Shown here: one piece after another, positions 34,915 through 43,038 of the stretch | Layout of the letters: each line of letters begins with the position of its first letter | Numbering within the stretch: position 1 is the first letter of the stretch | DNA from: an uncultured Methanomassiliicoccales archaeon | GTDB lineage: Archaea > Thermoplasmatota > Thermoplasmata > Methanomassiliicoccales > Methanomethylophilaceae | Direction: 5' to 3' | Length of the DNA stretch: 64,000 bases | Assembly: GCA_959597175.1 (NCBI GenBank) | Contig: CAUFXM010000001.1 | Location: 1 to 64,000 of the forward strand | Made by a program: the position numbers and the translations under genes | Notes under the pieces: generated by a model | The model's database searches: none | What the model was told of the DNA's origin: nothing | Seen by the model: only the letters and a program-made list of their open reading frames with translations

Positions 34915-36981
34915 TCACCTCTTGGCGAAGAACCTCACCACGTCGCCCACCGGGTCGTCCGAGGGAACCGCGCCCAGGCTCGACGCGAAGCGGGAGACCC
35001 TGTGGTCCAGGATCACCGCCGCTCCGCGGTCCGTCTCCGTCCTGATCAGGCGGCCGATGGCCTGGTTCATCCTCCTTATGGCGGGAACCTGGCTGGTGTA
35101 CAGCCAGCCCTTCCCGTTGTACCTGGTGTCGTAGAGGGCCCTCATCTCGTCCATCTCCTTGGACGGCGGCGGGAAGGGGATGCCGACGATGATCGCGAAG
35201 CACAGCTCCTCCCCAGGGAAGTCTATGCCCTCCGCGATGGACCCGCCGATGACGGAGAAGAACACCCCGTCGCGGCCCTCCCTGAACCTGGTCAGGTTCT
35301 CGGCGGTGCGCCTCTGGTTGCCGGACTCCTCCCAGTACTTCGGCTTCATCACGTGCCTCTCGAGGTAGGGGCGCATCATGCGCATCATGTTGTACGATGT
35401 GAAGAACACCAGCGTGTTCTTGTCCACGGCGTCGCACAGCTCCGCGATGCGCCGCTCCAGGCGGCCCTGCATGGTCGGGTCCGATCTCATGTCCTTGTAG
35501 TTGGTGCTCATGTCCTTGGCGTACAGCACCAGCTTGTTCTCCGGCGGGAACGGCGAGGGATACGTCCTGAACCGGGGGTTGCCTCCGAGTCCCAGGACCC
35601 TCGCGTACTGGTCCAGGGGCTGCAGGGTGCCGGACATGTGCAGGGTGCCCGGAACCGAGTTGAGGAAGTGCGAGATCTCGTTGGGGTCGATGCACGCGGC
35701 TCTGAGGTATTCGCCGTCGTCGCCGGTGTTCACAGTCCTGACGAACCTTCCGGACCTGGACGAGAACCAGAGCCCCATCCTCTCCGCCAGCGCCTGCACC
35801 GCGGAGACCCTGTTGTCCCCGGAGGCGATGAGCTTCTCCGTCCTCGCCGTGCCGAGGTCCAGCGTCCTTTCCACCGCCTCGTCCAGGTCGGCTGCGGACA
35901 TGTCGAACTTGGACATCATCATCCTCTCGAAGACGTCGTCCTTCAGCACCGCGGACTTCTCGTTCAGCCCCAGGAGCTCGGTGGCGACGTAGCGCATGCA
36001 AACCTTGAAGTGCCTGAGGAAGTCCGCCAGGCCCACATCGCCCCACACCCTGGGGTCGCGGAAGGTGGAGCACTCGTCCACGGCGTTGTCGACCATGGCC
36101 CTGTCGATGGTGAAGCTCTCCGTCTCCCTGGCCGCGTCCAGGAAGTTGTGGGCCTCGTCGACGATGATTACGATGCCCTTCGGGTCGCCGGCCCGGTCCA
36201 TGTTCGTCATCAGGCTGTCCCTGATGTCGGGGTTGAGGATCTGGACATACGGTGCCGCAACGACGTCGGCGGTCTTCATCAGCCGCTTCTTGGCCTCGTA
36301 CGGGCACACCCCCAGCTTCTCGCAGTACCTGTCGAGCGCATCCGATGACGGGATCTCCCTGCGCCAGTATTCCTCGATGTTCCTCATCTCGGTGTCTATC
36401 CTGTCGTAGAACCTGCATCCGCCCGCCTGCCCCTTGACGCTCCTGCCCTTGCGGTCCTCGCACATCATCGAGAGCACCGTGGAGGGGAGGGCCTCGAAGC
36501 CGTCGGACCCGCGGAACAGGGGGCAGGACTTGCCCCTGCCGGTTATCGCTATGCCGGTGACCTTCCTTATGGCGTTGATCGCGCGGAGCTCCTTCATGAC
36601 GGCATCGGTCTGTGTGATCGTGCGCACGAGGTACACTATCCTCTTCCCGGTGCGCCTGGCATGCTCCAGGGTGGCCGCCAGCGAGACCACGGTCTTCCCG
36701 GTCCCGGTGCCGGATTCGATGACGATGTGGCGTCCCTCGTCCAGATAGGTGCGTACGTCGCTGATGATGTCCATCTGGCATCCGCGGGGCTCGTAGGGCA
36801 TGAACGGCGCACCGCTGACGTCCCTCGGAACCGGAGCCGGGGCCTCCTTCCTGCGGGGGGCGTCGCCGAGGCAGGACTGGCTGCTGGTGACGAGTCCGTC
36901 CGCCGGCCTCCCGCACCTCATGCAGTGGTTGCTACCCGGGGCCAGCAGGCTCTTGCATCCTGGACAGAACAGACCTTGCAT
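34915..36981 (-). CDS. XPD/DinG-type superfamily 2 DNA helicase with N-terminal zinc ribbon
   Basis: A 688-residue ATP-dependent 5'-3' helicase. It starts with a zinc ribbon (Cys 6, 9, 20 and 23), unusual for XPD, then Walker A GTGTGKT (91-97), the DEAH box VDEAHNFLD, and four cysteines (GKSCP, MMCED, GGCRF, GVCPY) placed to bind the XPD-type 4Fe-4S cluster. The C-terminal motor half has SGTLQPLDQ, GSIAEGIDFPG and QAIGRLIRTETDRG (motif VI). It should unwind DNA in repair or transcription-coupled processes. ATG 36981 is chosen because CTTAAGTA lies about 28 bases upstream; the longer frame from 37053 has no promoter support. Confidence 0.92.
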   Translation of the reverse strand: MQGLFCPGCKSLLAPGSNHCMRCGRPADGLVTSSQSCLGDAPRRKEAPAPVPRDVSGAPFMPYEPRGCQMDIISDVRTYLDEGRHIVIESGTGTGKTVVSLAATLEHARRTGKRIVYLVRTITQTDAVMKELRAINAIRKVTGIAITGRGKSCPLFRGSDGFEALPSTVLSMMCEDRKGRSVKGQAGGCRFYDRIDTEMRNIEEYWRREIPSSDALDRYCEKLGVCPYEAKKRLMKTADVVAAPYVQILNPDIRDSLMTNMDRAGDPKGIVIIVDEAHNFLDAARETESFTIDRAMVDNAVDECSTFRDPRVWGDVGLADFLRHFKVCMRYVATELLGLNEKSAVLKDDVFERMMMSKFDMSAADLDEAVERTLDLGTARTEKLIASGDNRVSAVQALAERMGLWFSSRSGRFVRTVNTGDDGEYLRAACIDPNEISHFLNSVPGTLHMSGTLQPLDQYARVLGLGGNPRFRTYPSPFPPENKLVLYAKDMSTNYKDMRSDPTMQGRLERRIAELCDAVDKNTLVFFTSYNMMRMMRPYLERHVMKPKYWEESGNQRRTAENLTRFREGRDGVFFSVIGGSIAEGIDFPGEELCFAIIVGIPFPPPSKEMDEMRALYDTRYNGKGWLYTSQVPAIRRMNQAIGRLIRTETDRGAAVILDHRVSRFASSLGAVPSDDPVGDVVRFFAKR

Positions 36982-37083
36982 GCAGACCCATCGGCGACCC
37001 GTACTTAAGCTGGACGGAGGGGTGGCCGAATCCTCCGAAACGCGTGCAAACATTGACTATCCGGTAAGCGGTTCCAGAGGCCG

Positions 37084-37635
37084 ATGTGCTCCAAGGTACT
37101 GATCATATCGGGGTCCCCCCGCAAGGGCGGGAACACGGACATGCTATGCGACCGCTTCGCCGAGGGCGCCCGGGACGCCGGGAACCATGTCACGAAGCTC
37201 AGGGTCGCCGACCTGGACATACACATGTGCACCGGCTGCGACTCATGCGTGAAGACCGGCAAGTGCGTGTACAGGGACGACATGGCCCGGGTCAGGGACG
37301 AGATGATGGCGGCCGACGCCATAGTCTTCGCTTCCCCGGTGTACTTCTACACGATATCGGCGCAGATCAAGGCCCTCATCGACAGGATGGTGCCGTTCTA
37401 CACCGACCTGCACGACAAGTCGGTGTACTTCATAGTGGCCGCCGCGGACCCGGACGATTCCATGCTGGAGCTTTCGGTGGAGTGCTTCCGCGGCCTCACC
37501 CGGGACTGCATGGAGGGCGCCGTCGAGAAGGGAGTGATCAAGGCCACCGGCGTCTGGGAGAAGGGGGCCGTCCAGGGCACCCCGTTCATGTCCCAGGCCT
37601 ACCAGATGGGGAAGTCGGTCAGTCGATTATCCTGA
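37084..37635 (+). CDS. Iron-sulfur flavoprotein (NADPH-dependent FMN reductase-like)
   Basis: A 183-residue flavodoxin-fold protein. SGSPRKGGNTDML (9-21) is the FMN phosphate loop and SPVYFYTISAQIKALIDR is the second flavin-contact region. Cys 49, 52, 55 and 61 form C-x2-C-x2-C-x5-C, the compact motif of methanogen iron-sulfur flavoprotein (Isf), which carries a 4Fe-4S cluster and FMN and relays electrons from ferredoxin, possibly to reduce O2 or H2O2. Length is close to Isf. The 3' end overlaps the convergent protease gene by 17 bases. A simple quinone/FMN reductase is the alternative. Confidence 0.85.
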   Translation: MCSKVLIISGSPRKGGNTDMLCDRFAEGARDAGNHVTKLRVADLDIHMCTGCDSCVKTGKCVYRDDMARVRDEMMAADAIVFASPVYFYTISAQIKALIDRMVPFYTDLHDKSVYFIVAAADPDDSMLELSVECFRGLTRDCMEGAVEKGVIKATGVWEKGAVQGTPFMSQAYQMGKSVSRLS

Positions 37636-38500
37636 AACCGGACTCGTCGCCCTCGGCGTCGTACCTGACGCCGCGGTCGTCGAGCACCGCCCTTATGGTG
37701 GAGACGTGCACTCCCAGGCCCACGTTGAGGAACTGGTTCTCCACCACCGACTTCCCGTCGTACTCGACGGTGGGGTGGAACCCTAGGGGCATGTGGGCGG
37801 TCTGCACCTGCATGGCGTGGACCATCCCGTCCCTGTCGAAGATCGGTCCGCCGGACTGCCCCCTCAGGCCGGGGGTGGAGGTCTCGACGTAGAGGCATTC
37901 GAACTTCCCGTCGTTGGTCCTGCCGCGGTTCACGTTGCGCGTGTGCATCCCCTCGTTGGGGAATATGGTCTCCCTGAACGGGATCTTGGGGATCCTGAAC
38001 GCGTCCACCTTGTCGTCGTAGGTGGACGTGATGTTCATGAAAGGGTACCCGGTCCTGCACAGGCTGGTGCCAGGTCTCACGTGGGACGGGTCCTTCAGCA
38101 CGGGGTACTCCCTCACCCAGTCGGGGTCGAAGCCCTCGAGCTTCCCGACGGCGATGTCGATCTGCAGGTTCACGAAGACGTTGCTTATCCTGACGCCGTC
38201 CCATCCCCACCAGAAGGAGTGGTTGGTGATGTAGTCCGGGTCCGGCTTCACCTCGGACGCCGGCGCCCCGGGGCGGGACATGCGGGAGCGGTTGAGGTCC
38301 TGGATCTCCTTCAGCTTGTTCCTGTCGCTCTGGTACTTGGCGAAGGAGTTGTAGATGTGGCCCGCCGTGAGGATCCACCCCTCGCGGTTGAGCACGATGA
38401 ACGATCCGCACTCTGTCTTCACGGTCCCGTTCTGGTGGCGTGTGGAGACCACCACGGGCCGGGTGAACTCGGCCGCCCTCTCGCATGCGTCGGCGAACAT
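37619..38500 (-). CDS. Intracellular trypsin-like serine protease
   Basis: A 293-residue chymotrypsin-fold peptidase. The triad is visible: His48 in ILTAGHIY, Asp115 in LQIDIAVG and Ser216 in RGQSGGPIFD. No signal peptide or membrane helix is present, so it seems to be cytoplasmic. About 50 residues between His and Asp are an insert relative to compact family members. ATG 38500 is chosen because a TATA element (38522-38528, minus strand) is centred 25 bases upstream; TTG 38554 would lie upstream of the promoter. It is divergent from an unknown 145-residue gene and convergent with Isf. The substrate is unknown; the regulatory TAGHIY variation near the His is noteworthy. Confidence 0.82.
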   Translation of the reverse strand: MFADACERAAEFTRPVVVSTRHQNGTVKTECGSFIVLNREGWILTAGHIYNSFAKYQSDRNKLKEIQDLNRSRMSRPGAPASEVKPDPDYITNHSFWWGWDGVRISNVFVNLQIDIAVGKLEGFDPDWVREYPVLKDPSHVRPGTSLCRTGYPFMNITSTYDDKVDAFRIPKIPFRETIFPNEGMHTRNVNRGRTNDGKFECLYVETSTPGLRGQSGGPIFDRDGMVHAMQVQTAHMPLGFHPTVEYDGKSVVENQFLNVGLGVHVSTIRAVLDDRGVRYDAEGDESGFRIID

Positions 38501-38586
38501 GCCAACCGGAAGGGCCACAGCGTATAATGGGATTGCGCCGTTCTGAAGAATCAAATAGGATAGAGTGGATGGGTGGGGCGGTCGCT

Positions 38587-39024
38587 ATGATTTCCAAGGA
38601 GACCCAGTACAGGATCTACGCAGGCACCAGCAAGGACGACTACACCGGCTGGGAGAAGGTGGAGGTCGACCCGGCGGAAGCCGGGGACGTGGACTTCTGG
38701 TCGCTCAGCCTTGGGAACGGCTACTTCCTCGACAGGGTCACCAAGAGGGTCAAGGGGCTGTTCGGGATCAAGAAGATCAAGCTGAACAGCGTGCGCCGCG
38801 ACCGCACCGTGGAGGACCCTGAGACCGACTACAGGGACACGGACTTCAACATCCTCTTCGACGTGAAGATCATGGTGTCGGGCGACGCCATAAAGTTCGA
38901 CGGGAAGAACAACTCGTTCATCCTCCTGTCCCGCGAGCCGGTGGACTGGGACGACTTCTCTGAGGGGGTGCCCAAGTTCGAGGACGAGGATGTGGAGCAG
39001 AACTGGTCCAGCTTCTACTCCTGA
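38587..39024 (+). CDS. Conserved-looking hypothetical protein
   Basis: A soluble 145-residue acidic protein that I do not recognise. It has alternating strands (YRIYAGTS, FNILFDVKIMV, NSFILLSREP) and a Trp-rich acidic end (VDWDDF, VEQNWSSFYS); Lys/Arg are concentrated in the middle (RVKGLFGIKKIKL). I choose ATG 38587 because a TATA-like CAAATAGG lies about 30 bases upstream; ATG 38569 is too near the promoter. It shares a divergent promoter region with the trypsin-like protease, so it could be a regulator, substrate or inhibitor of it. That link is only positional. Confidence 0.65.
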   Translation: MISKETQYRIYAGTSKDDYTGWEKVEVDPAEAGDVDFWSLSLGNGYFLDRVTKRVKGLFGIKKIKLNSVRRDRTVEDPETDYRDTDFNILFDVKIMVSGDAIKFDGKNNSFILLSREPVDWDDFSEGVPKFEDEDVEQNWSSFYS

Positions 39025-39115
39025 CGGTCCTGTACTCCCCGGCGGGCCGTTCTAACCATAACCGAGCTTAGACAGCCACATCTCCGTTAAGTAGGGGCCA
39101 GGCGCAGTCCGCCTC

Positions 39116-41341
39116 ATGGACAGTGACTTTCTTGCGAGGACGGTGGCCGATTCGGCCTCCGCTGTGTACGAGTACATGGAGTCCATGCAGTTCGCCACCG
39201 ACCCGCCCATGGGGGTGTCTTCCACCGGGGTGTCCTCCTGGACCGTGGGGGGCGGGTACGCCGTGCTGCAGCTGGAGTCCGTCCTTCAGGACACATCCGG
39301 GCTCATGCTGATGCTGGACTCCCTCGTCCTGGACGAGGAGTCGGCCGGCTTCACCAGGTACGACGAGGTCTCGAGGACCATAGTTGTGCGTCCGGGTGAG
39401 GACGTCCTCCGGATGTTGGGCGAGGGATCCCCGAAGGTCTCCGTGCTCTCGGACATGAAGTTTCTGGTTTCTGCCGTCAGGGAATTCTACACCAGGTACG
39501 GCGGGATGCTGGGCCTGCCCTCCGCCGACCCGGTGGCGGCCGACCCAGTGTTCCCTGGGGGGTCCGACCCGTCCGATGAGCAGAGGGCCGCGGTATCCTG
39601 CGTCCTGTCGAGCAGGATGTCGTACATATGGGGCGCGCCGGGGACCGGTAAGACCCAGTACGTCCTGGCCACGTGCGTAAGGGCCTGTCTGGATGCAGGG
39701 AGGAGGGTGGCGGTCTTCGCCCCCACCAACAACTCCGTCGAGCAGGTCCTGAGGGGGATCATCTCCGCCTTCGGCGGGGACAGGGAGGTCTGCTCCGGCA
39801 TCATCCGCCTTGGCGTCCCGACCCGCGGGTTCCTCGCGGAGCATCCGGAGATGTGCGAGGACCGCCAGGCCCAGAGGAGGATGGAGCTCTGCCTCCGCAC
39901 CGCGGACAACATCGACGAGGTGATGATGGAGCGGTGCTGCGACGTCCTGGAGTGGGAGGTGCTGGAGCTGCAGCGCGATGCCGCCCGCATGCCGGCAGAC
40001 TCCGAGGGGGCGGTGATGCTGAGGGACAACCCCGACCTGATGTCCAGGTTCCGCGGGCTGGCAGGGCTGTTCGCCATGGTCCCGGGGGCGAGGGACATCG
40101 CGGCCGGGGTGGTCAGGAGGGACTTCCGCGATGTGATGGCCGACCTGGTGCACGCGATCTATGGGAGGGAACGCCCCGCGTCCGATCTGGAAGAGTTCGA
40201 GGCTTGGTCCGACGCAGAACTGATAGCGGAGTCCATCGAGCTCCGCGGGGAGGCGGAGAGGCTCAGGGCCAAGGGCACCGAGGACCGCCTGCAGAGGGCC
40301 AGGATCATCGCCTCCACTCCTCAGCAGTTCATCTCCCGCTTCCGTCCGAGGGGTTCCGACGAGGACTCCAGGATGGAGCTCGACGTTGACCACATCTTCC
40401 TCGACGAGGCCGGTTACTGCGGTCTCGTCCAGGCGCTGTCCCTGTTCACCAACGGGGTGCCGGTGACGTTCCTGGGCGACCACATGCAGCTTCCGCCCGT
40501 ATCCCAGCTGGACGAGGAGGCCGTCCGCATCGGGGCGGAGAGGGGCGGCCGTCTCCGCGACGCCTTCCTGTGGTGCCTCCCGGCACTGGAGTGCGAGGGA
40601 CTGCTCACCCTGGGACCGGACGCGATGAGGTCCAGGTACCTGGGGTCTTCGCCGCCGCTGATGGATCTAACATCCCAGAGGGATCTCACAGACTCCCACA
40701 GGTTCGGTGCCAATCTGGCATCCGTCCTGGACCGTCACATCTACCGCAACGGGATGACTGGGTCGTCCGCAGGGGGCGATCTGGTGATCCAGTGCATAGA
40801 CGTCGTCTGTGACCACAGGGACGGCAGGGAGAACCGTGCGGAGGCCGAGGCGGTCAGGGCTTTCCTGGACGCCTGCCGTCCGGATCCGGGGTCGGTGGCC
40901 GTACTGACCCCGTACACAGTGCAGCTCCGCATGCTGAGGAGGATGGTTGGCCGCAGGTACAGGGACAGCGTCATGACCGTGCACGGCTCCCAGGGGAGGG
41001 AGTGGGACACGGTGGTGTTCAGCGTGGCGGACAACGGCATCGCCTCCCGGGATGTGCCGCTGAGGTTCACGAGTTCGGAGACCGAGATCGGCAGGAGGGT
41101 GGTCAACACCGCGGTATCCCGGGCCAGGCGCAGGTTGGTGTTAGTGTGCGACAGAAGGTTCTGGTCCGAACGCGAAGGGGAGTTTCTGGGGGGCCTCCTT
41201 GCGGAGGCCGTCCCATGGGAAGGGTCACTCGTCGAGCCTGAGGGCGCCGAGGATCTGCCTGAGGGCCTCCTTGACGTCGGCCATGTCGTTCCTCACGTCC
41301 GAGAGCTGCGAGCGTATGGCCCTGTTGTCGTTCTCGAGTGA
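39116..41341 (+). CDS. Superfamily 1 (Upf1/DNA2-like) helicase
   Basis: A 741-residue SF1B-type helicase with an unfamiliar N-terminal domain of about 155 residues. Motifs run in order: Walker A GAPGTGKT (about 173-180), Ia APTNNSVEQVL, II HIFLDEAG, III VTFLGDHMQLPPV, IV DSHRFG, V TVHGSQGREWDTV and VI NTAVSRARRRLVLV. Such proteins unwind RNA or DNA in repair or RNA surveillance. The TATA element CGTTAAGTA lies about 26 bases before ATG 39116. The last 39 residues are encoded opposite the end of the convergent coiled-coil gene and look like shadow sequence; the functional end is probably near residue 700. Confidence 0.87.
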   Translation: MDSDFLARTVADSASAVYEYMESMQFATDPPMGVSSTGVSSWTVGGGYAVLQLESVLQDTSGLMLMLDSLVLDEESAGFTRYDEVSRTIVVRPGEDVLRMLGEGSPKVSVLSDMKFLVSAVREFYTRYGGMLGLPSADPVAADPVFPGGSDPSDEQRAAVSCVLSSRMSYIWGAPGTGKTQYVLATCVRACLDAGRRVAVFAPTNNSVEQVLRGIISAFGGDREVCSGIIRLGVPTRGFLAEHPEMCEDRQAQRRMELCLRTADNIDEVMMERCCDVLEWEVLELQRDAARMPADSEGAVMLRDNPDLMSRFRGLAGLFAMVPGARDIAAGVVRRDFRDVMADLVHAIYGRERPASDLEEFEAWSDAELIAESIELRGEAERLRAKGTEDRLQRARIIASTPQQFISRFRPRGSDEDSRMELDVDHIFLDEAGYCGLVQALSLFTNGVPVTFLGDHMQLPPVSQLDEEAVRIGAERGGRLRDAFLWCLPALECEGLLTLGPDAMRSRYLGSSPPLMDLTSQRDLTDSHRFGANLASVLDRHIYRNGMTGSSAGGDLVIQCIDVVCDHRDGRENRAEAEAVRAFLDACRPDPGSVAVLTPYTVQLRMLRRMVGRRYRDSVMTVHGSQGREWDTVVFSVADNGIASRDVPLRFTSSETEIGRRVVNTAVSRARRRLVLVCDRRFWSEREGEFLGGLLAEAVPWEGSLVEPEGAEDLPEGLLDVGHVVPHVRELRAYGPVVVLE

Positions 41342-41920
41342 CTCGATGCGGGACTCCAGCTCGGACGTCTGGACGGGTGCGGGCTCTGCCGCGGCCCTCT
41401 CGGCCTCCGCCTTCAACGCCTTAACCTGCTCCACCAGGGAGTCGCGTCTGGATCTCAGGGTCGATGCCATCATGGACAGCTTCTGCTTCTCGTCCTCGTC
41501 CCCGTTCATGTCGGCCCTGAGCATCTTGATCTCGATGCCCATGAGCTCGTCGGTCACGGATTCGATCTCGGCTGTGAGGTCCTCGACGGTCCCCTCCGGC
41601 TTCACCGCGGGCTCCTTGTCCTCGTCCAGCTTGAAGCCGGTGCTGTCGTAGTTGCGGCCCTCCCTCCAGATGTTAGCGTTGAGGTTCCTGGACACGTCCG
41701 GTATATCCATTCCGGCGGCGATGTAGGAGTCCTCGATCTCCTTCTTCCTCGCGAGGAGCTGGCTGAGCCTGGCCTCCATGGCCGTGATGTTCTCGGCCTT
41801 CACTGCAGCCTCTGCCGGATCGGCGGGCATGGTCTCGCGAAGGCTCCTAAGCTGTGCTCCGAGCCTCTTGGACTCGGCGTCTATGAATCTCAACTCGCGG
41901 TCGTACTTGCTGGTGGCCAT
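41225..41920 (-). CDS. Coiled-coil protein of unknown function
   Basis: A soluble, highly charged 231-residue protein. Helical heptad patterns dominate at residues about 1-70, 110-175 and 185-225 (the last reads SELESRIESLENDNRAIRSQ), separated by a short non-helical part with NIWREGRNYD. No membrane segment or catalytic motif. It begins two bases after the stop of the upstream 180-residue gene, so the two are co-transcribed. Its end overlaps the convergent SF1 helicase gene by 117 bases. Function unknown; a structural or tethering role is only a guess. Confidence 0.72.
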   Translation of the reverse strand: MATSKYDRELRFIDAESKRLGAQLRSLRETMPADPAEAAVKAENITAMEARLSQLLARKKEIEDSYIAAGMDIPDVSRNLNANIWREGRNYDSTGFKLDEDKEPAVKPEGTVEDLTAEIESVTDELMGIEIKMLRADMNGDEDEKQKLSMMASTLRSRRDSLVEQVKALKAEAERAAAEPAPVQTSELESRIESLENDNRAIRSQLSDVRNDMADVKEALRQILGALRLDE

Positions 41921-41922
41921 CG

Positions 41923-42465
41923 TCAGTCCTTCTTCTTTTTCTTCTTCTTGCCCTTGGACTCGTCGCCCATGGCCTTGAATGCATCGTAAAGGTAGTCGTC
42001 ATAGAAGATGAGTTCGCCCACCGCCTCGGTGGCTGACGGGTCGTCCAGGAGGAACTTGACCATCTTCTTGGACTTCAGGGCCCTCTCGCCGATGGACCGG
42101 CATAGGTCCTGGATGACCTGGTCGCAGTAGTCGGCGCGGATGGCGTCGGCCTCCAGCTCGTTCTCCAGGTCCTCCTCGGACAGCCCGGATATGTACCTGT
42201 CGTACCCCGTGGGGCATTCCACAGTGTCCCTGTCCAGGTCCAGCCCCTCGAGGAGGGAGTCGTCGTCCGTCATATCGGCTATGACGGTGATGTAGGCGGT
42301 GACGTCTGCCTCCAGGTAGGCGATGAGTGAGTCCGTCTCCGCGATGCTGCTCTCCTTCCTGAGGCGCCTCCGTCTCTTCTCCAGGGCGGCGACCTCGGAC
42401 CTCTTCCGCTCGACGGCGCGGTTGAGGACATCCACGGCCTGCTCCAGCGTGTATTCCTGCTCCAT
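41923..42465 (-). CDS. Helical hypothetical protein with poly-lysine tail
   Basis: A 180-residue, mostly helical acidic protein with a basic segment near residues 22-37 (RKRSEVAALEKRRRRLRK) and a C-terminal GKKKKKKKD tail. It has no recognised domain. The tail could bind nucleic acid or membranes, but the run of AAG/AAA codons could also be slippage-prone. ATG 42465 has a palindromic TATA element CTTTATAAAG (42487-42496) about 26 bases upstream, which marks it as the first gene of the two-gene coiled-coil operon. Confidence 0.7.
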   Translation of the reverse strand: MEQEYTLEQAVDVLNRAVERKRSEVAALEKRRRRLRKESSIAETDSLIAYLEADVTAYITVIADMTDDDSLLEGLDLDRDTVECPTGYDRYISGLSEEDLENELEADAIRADYCDQVIQDLCRSIGERALKSKKMVKFLLDDPSATEAVGELIFYDDYLYDAFKAMGDESKGKKKKKKKD

Positions 42466-42540
42466 GGGTATGCATGGCCGTGGATTCTTTATAAAGGGTT
42501 GCCGGATTCCTCCGGAACGCCGGGGGAATCCAGACGGTCC

Positions 42541-43038
42541 TCAGGAGTTGAACCTGAGCTTAGAGAGCAGTTCCATCGCCGCCTCCACGGGGAAGCCCTG
42601 CGGGGGGTTCTCGATCAGGGACTCCAGCAGCCTCCTGACCTCGCCGCTCTGCGGGAGCAAGTACCCGGTCTCCCTGACCAGGTCCTCGGCCATCAGGCGG
42701 TCCGATCTGGCGACGGCGGCCATCAGAGTCTTGAGTTCGGGGTTGTCGGTGGAGGAAGCAATGTCCCTCGCGATAGATTCCTGCCGGGCCTTGCTCTCGA
42801 CCAGCTCCCTCACCTTGGCCACGACCTCCTCTTCCTTGGGCTGCTGGTGGGGGTAGTCCAGCGGGATCATGGATATGGCGGAGTTGGGGCAGGATCTGGC
42901 GCAGTCGCCGCATCCGACGCACTTTGCGAAGTCGATCTGGCCGGTCTCTGTGTCCGTTGCCCCGGTGGGGCAGACGTAGAGGCACATGCAGTCCTTGGTG
43001 CATATCCTCAGGTTCCTGGACGCAATCATCCTGGGCAT
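42541..43038 (-). CDS. Ferredoxin-domain protein with helical C-terminal domain
   Basis: A 165-residue electron-transfer protein. Residues about 8-60 carry cysteines for iron-sulfur clusters: CTKDCMCLYVCP and CVGCGDCARSCP, the second a complete 4Fe-4S motif. The first set is unusual in spacing (an extra Cys) but can supply a second cluster. The remaining 100 residues are helical and unrecognised. The ATG follows the stop of the double-rubredoxin gene with no gap, so the two proteins are probably redox partners. A cytoplasmic electron relay is likely; the donor is unknown. Confidence 0.82.
   Translation of the reverse strand: MPRMIASRNLRICTKDCMCLYVCPTGATDTETGQIDFAKCVGCGDCARSCPNSAISMIPLDYPHQQPKEEEVVAKVRELVESKARQESIARDIASSTDNPELKTLMAAVARSDRLMAEDLVRETGYLLPQSGEVRRLLESLIENPPQGFPVEAAMELLSKLRFNS

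Noticed and set aside
34759..36348. A 529-codon plus-strand frame opposite the XPD-like helicase
   Set aside because: The helicase on the other strand has all motifs; the antisense product is His/Val/Arg-rich low-complexity shadow sequence produced by GC-rich codon structure.
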